Below are positions 9,517 to 19,781 of a stretch of DNA of 64,000 nt, one piece after another (position 1 is the stretch's first letter; every line of letters begins with the position of its first letter). Position numbers and translations under genes: made by a program. Under the pieces are notes generated by a model, which did no database searches, was not told where the DNA came from, and saw only the letters and a list, made by a program, of their open reading frames with translations. Source of the DNA: Helianthus annuus (Eukaryota; Streptophyta; Magnoliopsida; Asterales; Asteraceae); assembly GCF_002127325.2 (NCBI RefSeq), contig NC_035435.2:10375543-10439542 (forward strand), read 5' to 3'.

Positions 9517-11433
9517 CTAGATGTTATAAACGCGTTTGTTTGGAGTTCCCTTGGCATATCCCAAAAAGAACCCCACTTCACCAACTTCCCCCATTTTAGG
9601 AGTATCTTTGGTGCATTTGACAACACACTTAATCCCAAAAGGTTGAAAACCAGATAAGTTCGGTTTCCTGTTTTCAAGCAATTCATAACACGTTTTATCT
9701 TCTCTTTTGACAGTAAGCACATGATTCAACACATAACATGCAGTGTTTACCGCCTCGGCCCAGAAGAAAATTGGCAATTTTGATTCAGAAAGCATAGTGC
9801 GGGCCGCCTCAATCAGGGTACGATTCTTCCGTTCTGCAACTCCGTTCTGTTGAGGAACATATGGAGCGCTGAACTGATGAACTATTCCCATTTCCCGACA
9901 TAACTCATCCATATAATGATTTTTAAACTCAGTGCCGTTGTCACTTTGGATTTTCTTAATAGGAAGTGAATAATTTTTCTCAAGTTGTTTGAATAAGTCT
10001 CTTAAAATACCAGCAGTTTGATCCTTTGTTTTTAAGAAAAATACCCATGAGTAACGTGAGAAATCGTCAGTGACAACTAAGCAATAACACATCCCACTAA
10101 TGCTCGCAACATGGATCGGGCCGAAAAGATCCATGTGAAGCAATTCAAGTGGTTTTTGGATTGAGTTAACTGTTTTCGGTTTATGAGGCTTTCGTTTGAT
10201 TTTTCCTTTTTTACATGATTCACATTTGTTGTGCATATTGAAACTACGTAAAGGAACCCCCAACACTAAGTTGTTTTTCACTAAGTGGTTCATTTTTCGC
10301 AGATGCACGTGGCCCATTCTCCTATGCCAGAGATACGATTGATCTTCAGTCGCCTTCGAAAGTAGACATGTCGCTGGAGCAGACGAGTTAACCAACGGGC
10401 GCATGTCCATGACATATGTGTTATTCACCCTTGGAGCCCTCATAACGATCCAATCTTCAGGAACAGCAAATCCGGGATGCAAAACGAAGCAAGCTTTATC
10501 AGTGAACAACATCGTGTACTTGGTATCACCGATTTGAGAAACCGACATTAAGTTATGCTTCAATTCTTCAACGTAGTTCACTTTATGCAGCGTGATTTTT
10601 CCATTTGACACAGAGCCTTCACCGGTGATGTATCCACCCTTTTCACCGGCAAAGTTCACATAACCACCACGAATTTGTTTAAACTCTTTATTTCCTATCA
10701 TGTGTCTGGAACAGCCACTATCGATATACCAAATATAGATAGCCCTCTTCAGCTGCTCATACACTCCCCAACAAGAAAATTTAGTTAGAGTGTGGGAACC
10801 AAGCCATGATGGTCTTGGGTCGTCCCGATTCGTCAACATAAGAAAATTCTTTGAAATAACCATCATCGCCTCTGAGTCCACCATTTCCATTTCGGAAATT
10901 GTTGGAATGAGTCCCCGCAAATCGTGGATTATACGGAGTTGACGATCTGTTGGTATAACCAGAGTTTCCATACCCTCGGCTTCCATAGTTTTGGTAACTG
11001 TAATTTTGATTCCTGGGTGGCTCAAAATTCCTACCAAATCTAGGAGCATCTTCGTGTCTTGAGAATGATCGTGGATGATTATCCGAATGCGGTCTTTGAT
11101 TTGGAAATCGGGGGGTGACGCAGTTCTATCATTCACGAATCTGTTCTGTGCATGAGGTCTAACATAGTTGTTGTTCGAACCTCCAGAGCGTTGGTCATTC
11201 TCAACTGTTTGGAATGTAACATGATTTTGTCGTCTGTGAGGGGTTTTCTCACGAGTATCATGTCTTTGAGATGTATTTTCCGATCTGTCCCCACGGTTAA
11301 TAACAACAGGTTTCTCCTCCTGATCCTGATTTTGTTGTGATTTAACATTTGGTTTGACAACTAGTTTTACTTCTTGTTTAATCACTTTGTTTTTCTCAAC
11401 CTTCTGATTTTTTACCATTTTTCTTTTCAACAT
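9517..11433 (-). pseudogene. Family A protease and integrase
   Basis: The 638-residue frame holds a Copia protease site (WYIDSGCSRHMIG, near 10725), a GAG-pre-integrase zinc region (HRRMGHVHLRKMNHL then CESCKKGK) and an integrase core with all three acidic residues visible: Asp in HMDLFGP, Asp in QSDNGTEF and Glu in NGVAERKNRT. The rest runs to the GFFLGYA segment. It ends at a TAG in RVYNI-stop, in frame with the following linker. It cleaves the polyprotein and inserts cDNA in active relatives. This part looks intact, but it is cut off from Gag and RT by frame changes. Confidence 0.88.
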
Positions 11434-11776
11434 TAACTACTTCATTTTGTGGTTTTTCAACAAAAGGTTTCTTTTGATCAGGATCAACAAGAGATTTACC
11501 CCTGTCATCTGGACAGTCTGCTGCTAAGTGTCCTTTCCCACGACACTTATAGTATTTGCGAATTTTTACAGCATTCTTTGGACGTTCCTCATGAGTGGTC
11601 GAAGATGATGAGACGTTGGTGGAATTTTTCAAAATTTGGTTCACAAACTGAGAGTTGGAACCAGTTTCGATCTTTATTTCTTCTTTGACAAAATCCTCCC
11701 CTTTAACAAACTCAGTTTTAGGGATATTTTTCAAAGCCTTTTTAGATTTCCCACGTGACTTTGGTTTTGACTTCAC
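11396..11776 (-). pseudogene. Family A Gag extension with second zinc knuckle
   Basis: The Lys-rich frame includes YYKCRGKGHLAADC. In a working CCHC knuckle the first position is Cys; here it reads Tyr, so metal binding is probably impaired. It overlaps the start of the protease frame by 38 bases in a different frame. The matching knuckle of family B (CFKCGEIGHIIKNC) is complete. Confidence 0.75.
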
Positions 11777-11779
11777 ATT

Positions 11780-12854
11780 TTAAACTTGATTAAACATTTC
11801 CAAAATCTTATTGCTTATCAAATTTTCAATGTTTTCAAGATTTACTTCATTTTTCTTTGAAGCTCCACTCATCTTCGACTGATCTGAGTCAATAACTTCA
11901 TGTGGCTCAGATTCTGACTCACTTTGCGGTTCAACCGTCAGAGGGGTCTTTGGCACAAAATTTGCCAATTCAGGATCAATGCTTGGCATCGATGTATAGT
12001 TATGGTTTACCGGTGGAGGCACCTTACTATATCCAATGCCGAATATTTCTTCCTTAGATTCTTTGAGACGTTGGCTGTTAATACAGAAATTTATCACTTT
12101 GGATGAATCCCCGAACTTTTCAATCTTTCGTTGCAGATCTAAAATCAGATTATCTTTTTTCCAAAATGATTTTGTTCTTTTCCAAAACACAATTTTGATT
12201 CATTTCAAGTTCAGATTTTAATTCCTGATTTTTAAGATTTCCCAGAGCTACAAGTCTCTCAAATTCAGAGATATCATTTTTCAGCCCTTTTATCTTAATT
12301 CGGTGTTCTTTATCCGAATTAGACAAAACAGCAATGAGTTCTCTGGATTTTTCTAAATCTGCAATTAAGTTTGTGTTATGAAGTGCATATCTATCAATCT
12401 TGGTAACAAACTCAACACATCTAGCACATCGCTTATCTACAGAAGATGATTTTACCTCAATGCCAGCCATGAATGCACAAGTCTCATTTTCTACGGAGTT
12501 TTCTTCCAATCTTTTAGCTTCTGCATCCGCAAATTGCTGCATTTCAGCTGTGGAGATGTTGAATTCAAAGCGTTCTCCCTGTTCTCCATCTTCTGTCTTG
12601 TTAGACTTTTCAGCAGTCTCTTCAATCGAGGGATCTTCATTCCCATCAACATTCCCCGAATCCAACTCTTCCCCAAAAACCTCAGCTACAACCGCAAGCT
12701 CCTGAATACTAGTCTCTTCGACAACCTCTTCATACACTTCTTCGTTCACAATTTCAGCTATAAATGCTTGTGACACAATTGCCCCTGAGATGTCTTCCAA
12801 AGCACAACCCCAGTCATAAGGCTCAGTCACACTCTGTAGAGGTTGAGCCACCAT
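11780..12854 (-). pseudogene. Family A Gag coiled-coil extension, in two frames
   Basis: Two overlapping frames (12854-12150 and 12190-11780) cover an acidic segment and a probable coiled coil (CARCVEFVTKIDRYALHNTN, then heptad-like Leu spacing in LIADLEKSRELIAVL). The family B protein has the same segment in one frame (CKSCADMKLESEKLHSHNQN). A frameshift near 12170 splits it. The segment lies between the two zinc knuckles and adds several hundred residues beyond a usual Copia Gag. Confidence 0.75.
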
Positions 12855-13177
12855 AGCATTGTTTGTCGAAGGTGTAAGATTTTCAGACCCACTTGAACGA
12901 GCACTTGAATTAGAGGTAGCAACTGATGCATTGTTGTGAGGTCTTGAATTATTCCTCGAGAGTTGTTGCCTCTATCAGATCTTTCCATTTTCGGCTTTCG
13001 ACAATCACGTGCGAAATGCCTGTAGATACCGCAGTTGTAACATTTTACATTTGACATGTCGACTCCCATTCGAGTCATTGTCTGACCTCCTATGAACTTC
13101 CTACCCGTTCTCAACAGAAACTTCTTCGCTCTACGGACTAAGAGTGCCATGTTGAGTTGTAGATCAAGTTCTTCCAT
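12827..13177 (-). pseudogene. Family A Gag first zinc knuckle
   Basis: The frame holds a helical MEELDLQLNMALLVRRAKKFL segment, seen in family B as ELMDIKWAFASAVRRAKDFM, and a knuckle CYNCGIYRHFARDC. The three Cys and the His are present, but the usual Gly before the His is Arg. It is out of frame with the preceding Gag segment. Confidence 0.78.
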
Positions 13178-13188
13178 TTCGTCTTGAT

Positions 13189-14175
13189 CTATCTGATCAA
13201 AGTCCTCATCGAGACTTGATGGTTCAACGAGTCTTCAATCAACTTAAAACATCTTGCATCTATCTTAGGAATGTTCAAGCTTGTTCCTTGAGATTTCTGA
13301 GCTCCACTAGAAGAATACATCCCTTGATTGGAATTGGTTGTTCCACTTGAACTGTCATTGTTGCTTATAAAGGCGTGTTCACTTGCAGAACCTTCATTCT
13401 CCGAATACAAGGAAACACCGACTCCACCATTACTACCCTTATCCGTTGGTTTCGAAGCCTTATATAACTGAGGATCTTGGATCTTCTCGAAATCAGATGC
13501 TTGATCTTCTATATTCCAAGCATAACCCCTCAGTTTTTGAACATCTTCTTCCAATGAGAGCTCCTCATAAAGAACACCCTCTCTAATTAAAGCAGTGTAC
13601 ATATTCCATTCTCTGGAAAGACAATTCAGAAACTTCTCAACCTTCTCAAATTCGGTGTAGATACCCTCTTGACTTCTATCAAGTTCGCTCAACAGATGAT
13701 AAAATCGGTTCACTGTGTCATCAAATGATTCATTTCTTAAAGCCTTGAACACAACAAATTGAGTCTTCAAACGTTCGAGACGTCGTTTCTTGTACATTTC
13801 ATTTCCTTCATATCGCTGGATCATACTATCCCACAATTCCTTTGAGCTACTTATCTTACGGAACGTATGAAGTATAGATTGTGTCATAGCCATCGTTATC
13901 ATTGACATAGCTTTCTCTTCACAGTCATAAAATTTCTTCTGGTCGTCAGTGAGTGCCAAATACGTATCAATTGTCAACGTACGTACTGGAGTAGCTCCAC
14001 ATCCTTTAACGATACACAACCAGATTTTGATGTCTTTTGCTCGTACATATCTTTCAAAACGCTCCTTCCACTCAGGAAAATCAAGCTCGTTTATCAACAA
14101 AGGAGGTTTGTCGTTACTTCCTACCTCAGCATTGTGCTTGAGGTTTTGCACCATTGCAGTCAGATTGTTGTTTGC
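13189..14175 (-). pseudogene. Family A Gag N-terminal domain (UBN2 type)
   Basis: The likely start is the ATG of MANNNLTAMV at 14175; the frame is open from 14190. It shows a Copia gag_2/UBN2 domain: LDFPEWKERFERYV, IKIWLCIVKG, then LWDSMIQRYEGN, RLERLKTQFVVFK, ESFDDTVNRFYHLLSELD and FLNCLSREWN. This is the capsid-like part that assembles particles. A frame change near 13185 separates it from the zinc knuckle. Confidence 0.85.
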
Positions 14176-14190
14176 CATATCAGAAAACAA

Positions 14191-15157
14191 CAGCAGGTTT
14201 CCAAGTAAGAACTGTGTTACTGAAAAGATTTTCTAAGTCCAAACTTGGAGAGAAAACACGGAGTGAAATGTCTGAGCTTTAATCAGAGTGTGAAACCCGG
14301 ATCACAAAAACCTGAAATAAAACACAAACAGAAAAACTCGGACACTACACTGTTAGGAATTTAAACTCAGCCCACCTAATAAAAGAAGAAAAATTCGGAC
14401 TCCCTAACAAAAGAAAAACTCGGACTTCCTAATGAAACACAAAGTTTGGACTGGGTTTAAACTTCGGACTCCCTGAGAACTATGAAGCTCAGACCCTAAT
14501 AATAAGTGAAAATTCTGACTCTAAGAAGACATAAAGTTCGGACAAGAATAAAAGTAAAAAGTCGGACACTAATAATAGATAAAAGTTGAAATTCGGACCT
14601 ATAAAACTCAGATCAAAGAAACTCGGACTAGTTCGGACTAAACAAAAAATTCGGACTTAAGAGAGATCTAAAAAACTCGGACCTAAATAAACTAGGGTAA
14701 AATTCGGACTTAACTAAAGAAGAAACAAAAATCGGACTTAAATAAACTAGGGTAAAATTCGGACAATATGAGAAGTTTAAAAATCGGACAAGAGTTAGAG
14801 ATTTGAAACTCAGAACAAGTAAGAGTTTCTCAAAACTCAGATCCAGTAACCAATCTCCGGAAACACAAACACAGAATTTAAACCACGGACAAATCTTCCA
14901 AGGATCAAACTCAGGAATCCTTTTCAACTTTCAACACTATATGAACAAGAACCAAAACCCCTGTAAAAACCCAGATGAAGAACAACACTAAAAATCACCA
15001 AACTACTCAAAATCCATCATCAAATCACTAGAGATGAATGAAGAATCATGAATAAAACACAAAAACTCACTAAACACTCACTAAACCCTATCAAAGTTTC
15101 AACTTTTCTCACAAAAACCTTCAAACTAAGAAACACCTACAGTAGCATGTGCACACT
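14191..15157 (-). repeat. Family A leader with dispersed CTCGGAC motif array
   Basis: Between primer site and Gag lies about 970 bp with dozens of copies of a short motif, on the plus strand AA(A/C)(C/T)TCGGAC, at irregular spacing of about 15-40 bp. No reading frame is conserved across it. The same core (CCCGGAC, CTCAGAC) recurs in the LTRs of this element and in the leader of element D. Confidence 0.85.
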
Positions 15158-15170
15158 GCTCTGATACCAC
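15158..15170 (-). promoter_or_regulatory. Primer binding site of family A
   Basis: GCTCTGATACCAC on the plus strand is the reverse complement of GTGGTATCAGAGC, the initiator Met-tRNA primer site. It is one base from the right LTR and so sets the minus orientation. Confidence 0.92.
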
Positions 15171-15171
15171 T

Positions 15172-15663
15172 TGTAGGGCCTCCTAATCCAAGATCTCACT
15201 CAGCTAAAGCAACCAACAGGTGTGCGGAATCCACCGGATGATCAACTACTGTAGATGAAACACTAGAATGCAAAGATTTGTGAGAGAAATCAAGAATACA
15301 CTGAGTATTCTTGATGAGGAAGATGAATGACGTCACTCACACAAAGTAGCCGCCAGACAAAACACACACAATGATTAGGGTTAGGTGCACAGAATTTCAC
15401 ACAGAATCGCCGTCTTGTCTATTCCACATAAAGGTATAAATACAAGGCAAACCCCGGACTTTCAAGACAAACTAGAAAGCCCAGACAAAGTAACTACACA
15501 AAGCAAAACTCTGACTTTTGTCCTAAACAAAAGTCAGACAAAAGTCTATCCTAAACCTTGGACAAAATGTCCAAGGATAAAGCTAGGACTATCTTTCAAT
15601 ATATGTACAATAAAGACCCTACAAAATGGGAGACATGCACTTATCACCTAAAGTGCATTAACA
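15172..15663 (-). repeat. 5' LTR of family A element
   Basis: It is the 492-bp direct repeat of 4655-5146, followed by the target duplication TAGAG at 15664-15668. Confidence 0.92.
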
Positions 15664-15985
15664 TAGAGTTATTGGGACCTTTGTACTAACATCCATAACG
15701 GATCAAACAACTATGTAGTGTTTATGTTTCCTATTGATGCACTTTTGTGTGGATGTGGCTCGGTTTGGTTCAAGACCGAAGTTGACGACTTTCCTTTGTC
15801 GTACAACCCGGAAAACGGGATACAAATGACGAAGACACGAGAAAGACTCGGTTAGATATTGATGATATCATGACATCATCATAAAGGAAAGCATGAATGC
15901 ATTAATATCCACATACATCGATCAGGAGGTTCATGTTTACTATCGATTCACAAGTATATCGATCCAAACTTATAATATGAGAACT

Positions 15986-15988
<3 letters not shown>
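15664..15988. repeat. Partial family C LTR with flank, copy 1
   Basis: The whole segment aligns with 40027-40382: about 65 bp of flanking DNA (TAGAGTTATTGGGACC onward), then the LTR start near 15730 and the TATCGAT-rich part. Because flank and LTR are both shared, this is a segmental copy rather than an independent insertion. It ends in a (TA)n tract. Confidence 0.8.

Positions 15989-16066
<78 letters not shown>
15989..16066. repeat. (TA)n microsatellite
   Basis: About 38 TA units mark the left border of the FAR1/MULE-like element. Translated frames of Ile-Tyr repeats here are artefacts. Confidence 0.95.
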
Positions 16067-16071
<5 letters not shown>

Positions 16072-16400
16072 GGTGGGGTTCTAGAGTGAACAAGGGGTAA
16101 GTTGTGAACAAAGTGAACAGATCTTGTCCATTGATTTGATAGTTCTTGACATTTAATATTAATTACAATTTAGTTATTGTTTATTATAATATAATTGGTA
16201 TAATTAATTTCTAGGGGTTGTATTGTAAAACTACACCATTCTTAATTATAGGAGCATGGAACCGTTTTTGAGAAAAGATTTGCAGAAATCTTTTCTTCCC
16301 GTAATCATTTCCATCTTTTGAAATCCAAACAAACTCTCCTTGAATATAGTGATCAGATTAAACCCAGAAGAATACACAACCCCATACGGTGAGTCAGAAG

Positions 16401-17291
16401 ATGGCGACGGTGAAGGATTCCGGCGACGGTATGGAAGTAAAGATTAATGACTGGAAGTTCTTGTTCACTACATTGATTCTTGATGTATCTCAGAGTTAAT
16501 TTTGTTGATTTTAGAGAGTTGGAAAGTTAGGGTTTTTTTCAATCGGAGGGTATGGACTGAATATGTAGTTCTGTTAGATGTTTAATCAAAGGATGATGGT
16601 ATGATATTGTGTTTTGGTTGAGTTTTCAGTCGTTGTCATGAGCACCTTGTGCCGTCGGAATGTGATTTGGGAATCGGAGGTCCGACGGTGATAGGCGGTG
16701 CCGGAAATACGGTGATATGAAAAGATTTTGTAATAATCAATTCCATTCAAAGTAGTACACTTGTGTATTGTATGTTCATTAGTTATAGTCATCTTGTTTA
16801 ACACGTGAGTGAAAAATAATTAAATGCACAAGTGTATTTTCATGTTCTTAATGTGTACACCAGTTGTCTGTATGTACATCAGTATATTATATTGTATGAG
16901 GGATATAGAAAGGGATGAGTACATTAGAGTAATAGCTGTCAAATATTTACATCAGTGTGTGTATTGTATGAGGGATACAGATTAAAAACAGTATTCACTG
17001 AGAATATAAAGGAAAAAATGAATTTAAGGTAAAGGGGTATAGTATGGTATGTATATATGTGTATATAATAGCACTTTTTTGTGTCCCTATGTTATTGTGG
17101 TCTAAGTTTCTTATTTTGAAACAGGTATCGAGAAGCAGGACGTTAAAATAGATGAGAAAGATTCTGGAACGCAAGGAGCAAAAGTGGGTGCTAAACAAAA
17201 AATTTTAGCATGGAATAAGCGGCGCGATGAAGTAATGGGTGAAGCCGTCGCATGGAATATTGCCCAAGGGTTTCAGGTCGAAAAAGTTTAG
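16401..17291 (+). CDS. Small two-exon gene, 64 residues, function unknown
   Basis: Exon 1 (16401-16428) starts ATG GCG and ends at a GTATGG donor. The intron (16429-17124) ends TTGAAACAG, and exon 2 (17125-17291) runs to TAG. Spliced, the frame stays open and gives MATVKDSGDG then IEKQDVKIDEKDSGTQ and a Lys/Trp-containing end (ILAWNKRRDEVMGEAVAWNI). The product is charged and mainly helical in look, with no known domain. It lies in the outer part of the left transposon copy, which the right copy lacks, so it may be a captured host fragment. Expression is unproven. Confidence 0.4.
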
Positions 17292-19733
17292 GATGTTGCC
17301 AGTTGTTTGAAGGAACTTGGAAGTGAAACTGAATTTCTTTTACGTTTGCACTGAAAAAGTTTAGGATGTTGCCAGTTGTTTGTGTATGGGCATGGTGTTT
17401 TTTTGTTTAATCCGTTGTTCGGAGATTGACAATGCGTATATACTTCATAACAAATAATGTATGATCTAAACACAGCTGTATAATGATTAAGTACATATAT
17501 GTAAGATATGTAAACCATTACTGTATATGTAGGCGTAATGAAAACTAATTTCTAGCACCTTAAGTTTTGGAGGTTGGTGTATGAATATACACACATGTAC
17601 GTTATGGGGCTTGCAGATGTAGTTTGTACAGTTGGTTTGATGATAACTAGACATAAGGGTTGCTGGTGTACATGTGTGTAACAACTGTATACGAGTTAAG
17701 TACATATATGTAACATATGTAAAACACTAGTGTATTTTTGTGTAAGTACTTATATATAGTAACCTGTGTACACTGGTGTAATTCATTGGTTAAGTAACCG
17801 TATCATTCGTCGATGAAGTACTATTTGTCTAAAACACTTATGTATCAAATGAAGTCTGTTGCTTTAAGTTTACATGGTATTTATTCGTAAAAACGCTGAA
17901 GTAATAGGAGTTGTTATAGATGTAGTTAGAAAAAGCATAAACAGTAGAAAAAAAAGTAAAACAATCACCAATGTAAGTGTTTAAAATCGTCCTAGTTAAC
18001 GAAAAAGAAGCTTAAAAAGGTAGTTTCTTTGGATGAATATACTAATAATCGCTGGCATTGCCGTCCCTATCCGATTCGTCCAATTCTATCTCCATGTCTT
18101 CCTCATCTTCGTCTTCCTCATCGTCCTCGTCTGTAGATGAGTCATCCTTAGTTGGCTTCCCTTTTTTTAAAGGGCAATTCCTTTTATCGTGTTTTCTGTT
18201 TTCCACAATAATTACATTTCCTTCGTGGCTTCTTGACAACTTTTATTGCTTTTTCACGTGGACCAATCGGTCTTTTGTGCTTCCCACAACCCTTGTTATG
18301 TATTTTCTTTGGTGTTGTTCACGAGATCTCGTCCGGTTCAGTGTGGGCAATAATTTTTGCAATTGCAGCTTCCATCGAACTAAATCTCGCATTGAAAAAG
18401 GTTTTGAAACCGGGCGTAACAAATGGCGTCCAATACCTACTGCAGTTAGGTGTTTCGTATACGTTGCTAGCAACTGACTCTGATCATTAATAGAACAAGC
18501 AAGTATAACTAACTAAAGTTGAGGAATTTTCTTATACAAATTAGTGTATCATACAAAAAAATCTGGCAACAAATAAAAATTACATGCTTTCAGTAAGATA
18601 TGAAGTTACAGGAATGTCCAGAATATATGCGTACTTGCAACTGTTAGCTTAACGTAAATTACTCAGTTAATCCAATACATGTGTGAAACTAGTCATTCTA
18701 AAATACTCAGGAAACGATTAGTACATATGTGTACATGCGACTGTTAGCTTAACATTAAAAATACTCTGTTAATAAAATACATCTGTGAACAAGTCATTCT
18801 AAAAAAATCAGGAACGATGAGTACATATGTGTACATGCATCAGTTGTCTTAACCTTTAAAATTCATCTGTGAACAAGTCATTCTTAAAACTCCGTTAATC
18901 AAGTACATCTATGAACAATTCAATCTAAAAAAAATCAGGAACGATCAAATACATCCGTTAATCAAAATACATCTGTGAACAAATACATCTAATCAAATTA
19001 CCCATATCTCACCCATATCATATTTACTCTGTTAATAAAATACATATGTGAACAATTCATCCTAAAAAAACTCAGGAACGATCAGTACAAATGAGTACAT
19101 GCAACTGTTGTCTTAACCTTAAAAATTCATTTACTCCAGTAAATCTGTAAACAAGCCATCCTAAATCTCATTCATGAATGGTATAAAAACTGAATACACG
19201 TTAACAATCAAAACATAAATAAAAAAAAAACGAATGAAAATCCTTGAATGCCATGAACCGGAAACTGGTCACAAAGATCTCGACTATTGAAATACAGAAA
19301 CGGATGAAAATAAAACCTGGATGATTACGTAGACTGTCGAACAAAACAAATAGAAATACTAAACCTAGACGATTCATGGTTGTGTAAAAAACTGGATTCA
19401 AATCCTCTTGTTGTATTGGGTCTTGACTATTAAAATTGCTACTATGAGCAGCCTCCATGATCGACGTTGTGATTTGATTATACGCAGCGATTGATTTCGA
19501 AATTGTATGAATAAAATATGATAGAAATTGAATATAATCAAAGAATATCTAGTTAAATCTCCTAACAAATAGGAATTGTAACTGCCAATGATTTATTGAA
19601 ACTAATTTAACATAAAAATATAAATTGTATATTTACAATCTTGCCTTCACTCTCAAGTAATAAAACAAATGGCTGAGATTGGTTCACAAGGTTCACAAAT
19701 AGGGATGTTGTTCACTCATGATCCTCATCCTAT
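17280..19733. repeat. Left arm of large inverted repeat
   Basis: Read backwards, this arm matches 19782-21914 and then 33201-33483. The match resumes exactly across the family B retroelement and its TATTC duplication. The arms differ by scattered substitutions and short indels. Confidence 0.85.
18042..19470 (-). pseudogene. FAR1/MULE-like protein remnant, left copy
   Basis: The first exon (from 19458) reads MEAAHSSNFNSQ and DPIQQEDLNPVFYTTMNR. The last exon (about 18480-18042) gives a FAR1-type C terminus: PREKAIKVVKKPRRKCNYCG-like sequence, a zinc knuckle whose CNYC and KHDKRNC halves are in different frames, and an acidic tail (STDEDDEEDEDEEDMEIE). About 900 bp of AT-rich DNA lies between, where the central domains would be. 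The intervening DNA carries many ACATATGTGTACATGC-like copies. Confidence 0.65.
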
Positions 19734-19738
19734 ATATC

Positions 19739-19781
19739 ACAAGGTTCACAAATAGGGATGTTGTTCACTCATGATCCTCAT
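19739..19781. repeat. Third, truncated transposon end at the palindrome centre
   Basis: The 43 bp repeat the end of the left copy (about 19688-19730, CAAGGTTCACAAATAGGGAT onward) in direct orientation, separated by CCTATATATC. The inverted right copy starts immediately after. The centre thus holds three copies of the same terminus. Confidence 0.8.

Larger units (their letters stand above)
4655..15663 (-). mobile_element. Complete Copia retrotransposon, family A (probably Sirevirus-like)
   Basis: The 11.0 kb element has 492-bp LTRs at both ends, a TAGAG target duplication (4650-4654 and 15664-15668), a Met-tRNA primer site next to the right LTR and a purine tract next to the left LTR, so it runs on the minus strand. 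The order Gag, protease, integrase, reverse transcriptase, RNase H is that of Copia. A very long Gag with two knuckles, about 2.2 kb of noncoding DNA after RNase H and an AAGGGGGAG tract fit the Sirevirus branch (inference). The coding region is broken by several frameshifts and stops. The LTRs differ at roughly 13 positions. Confidence 0.93.
16067..19733. mobile_element. FAR1/MULE-like element, left copy
   Basis: The left end (GGTGGGG, then GAGTGAACAAGGGG) sits in a (TA)n tract. The right end, read on the minus strand, is TATATAGGATGAGG followed by ATCATGAGTGAACAACATC. The two ends share GAGTGAACAA and a looser match over about 50 bp, which makes imperfect terminal inverted repeats. Inside are a small two-exon gene (16401-17291) and, on the opposite strand, the two end exons of a FAR1/MULE-like protein. 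No DDE transposase core is present, so the element is non-autonomous. Superfamily assignment rests on the FAR1-like knuckle. Confidence 0.6.

Noticed and set aside
14250..15150. CRISPR-like array from the repeated CTCGGAC motif
   Set aside because: The units are too short and irregularly spaced, and this is a plant retroelement leader.
15893..16111. Open frames with long Ile-Tyr runs, also at 40190-40456 and 40744-41489
   Set aside because: They are translations of (TA)n microsatellites and have no other coding support.
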